Assembly: GCA_003240855.1 (NCBI GenBank)
Contig: QFNN01000146.1
Span: 1-5,676 of the forward strand
Source: Sphingomonas sanxanigenens
GTDB taxonomy: Bacteria > Pseudomonadota > Alphaproteobacteria > Sphingomonadales > Sphingomonadaceae
DNA: 5,676 bases
Reading direction: 5' to 3'
Below the pieces are notes generated by a model. It was not told the DNA's origin and made no database searches. It saw only the letters and a list, made by a program, of their open reading frames with translations. The position numbers and the translations under genes were made by a program. This document shows, in pieces, positions 5,445-5,676 of the stretch (positions within the stretch are counted from its first letter, which is position 1; each line of letters opens with the position of its first letter).

Positions 5445-5676
5445 ATGGATATGGCCGCCGGGCGGCGATCTCTGGACTGCAGGGGCTAGAAACCAGCCCC
5501 GCAAAGCGCGCGGAAACGCGCTGGTTGGCGGCGGTTGCGCCAAGCGCTCGGAATTAGCGCGGGATATAGGAAGGGAATGGTGCCCCAAGGCGGACGAAAG
5601 CGATGAATATGAATCGCCGCTTCTACTACCCTAGAGCCGCCATTTAACGCAAATGATCGCCTTCCTTCGTCCCCGG
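5445..5676. other. Right-end region without a gene, rich in small inverted repeats
   Basis: No coding region is convincing here. Short perfect inverted repeats follow one another: 5454-5466 (GCCGC/GCGGC), 5482-5500 (GGGGCT/AGCCCC), 5506-5521 (GCGCG/CGCGC) and 5525-5543 (TTGGCG/CGCCAA), with 3- to 7-base loops. From 5544 to the end I see nothing recognisable; a 14-codon open frame from 5603 lacks support as a gene. Confidence 0.4.

Noticed and set aside
5401..5634. A 77-aa plus-strand open frame at the right end
   Set aside because: It runs through the terminator and the hairpin cluster, has no ribosome binding site, and its composition is that of chance frames.

Overview
The window looks like accessory DNA from a GC-rich alphaproteobacterium, most likely a sphingomonad (Sphingomonas, Sphingobium or Novosphingobium type). 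The support is indirect: high GC with G/C-ending codons, two proteins with PEP-CTERM tails of the PEPxxW type, a conserved 111-aa hypothetical protein and an IS5-family transposase that I associate with this group, and the C-terminal style of a large serine recombinase.

Layout from left to right. A secreted protein of unknown function runs off the left edge on the minus strand (1-164); a short AT-rich patch and two phased 9-bp direct repeats lie upstream of it. Next is an intact minus-strand conserved hypothetical gene (360-695). A decayed IS5/IS427-type insertion sequence follows on the plus strand (about 765-1410). Its start is buried in a hairpin, its two frames meet at a possible slippery site, a nonsense codon follows that site, and the C-terminus is gone. 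The core is a tight plus-strand group: PEP-CTERM gene 1 (1664-2350), PEP-CTERM gene 2 built from five tandem repeats of about 56 aa (2373-3452), and an AraC-family regulator (3509-4468). The gaps are 22 and 56 bp, which suggests one transcription unit. The right third is decayed: about 400 bp without a convincing intact gene, then C-terminal pieces of a large serine recombinase (4884-5386) with an internal deletion and an in-frame stop, a strong rho-independent terminator (5417-5444), and a run of small inverted repeats up to about 5543.

How the genes may work together: the two PEP-CTERM proteins should be exported by Sec and then processed by an exosortase encoded elsewhere, since none is in this window. 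This system is generally linked to exopolysaccharide and the cell surface. The AraC-type protein is the natural candidate regulator of the pair, but that rests on position only. The broken IS and recombinase genes on both sides suggest a cargo segment in a region of repeated insertion and loss. I see no CRISPR array, tRNA, rRNA or recognisable defence system.
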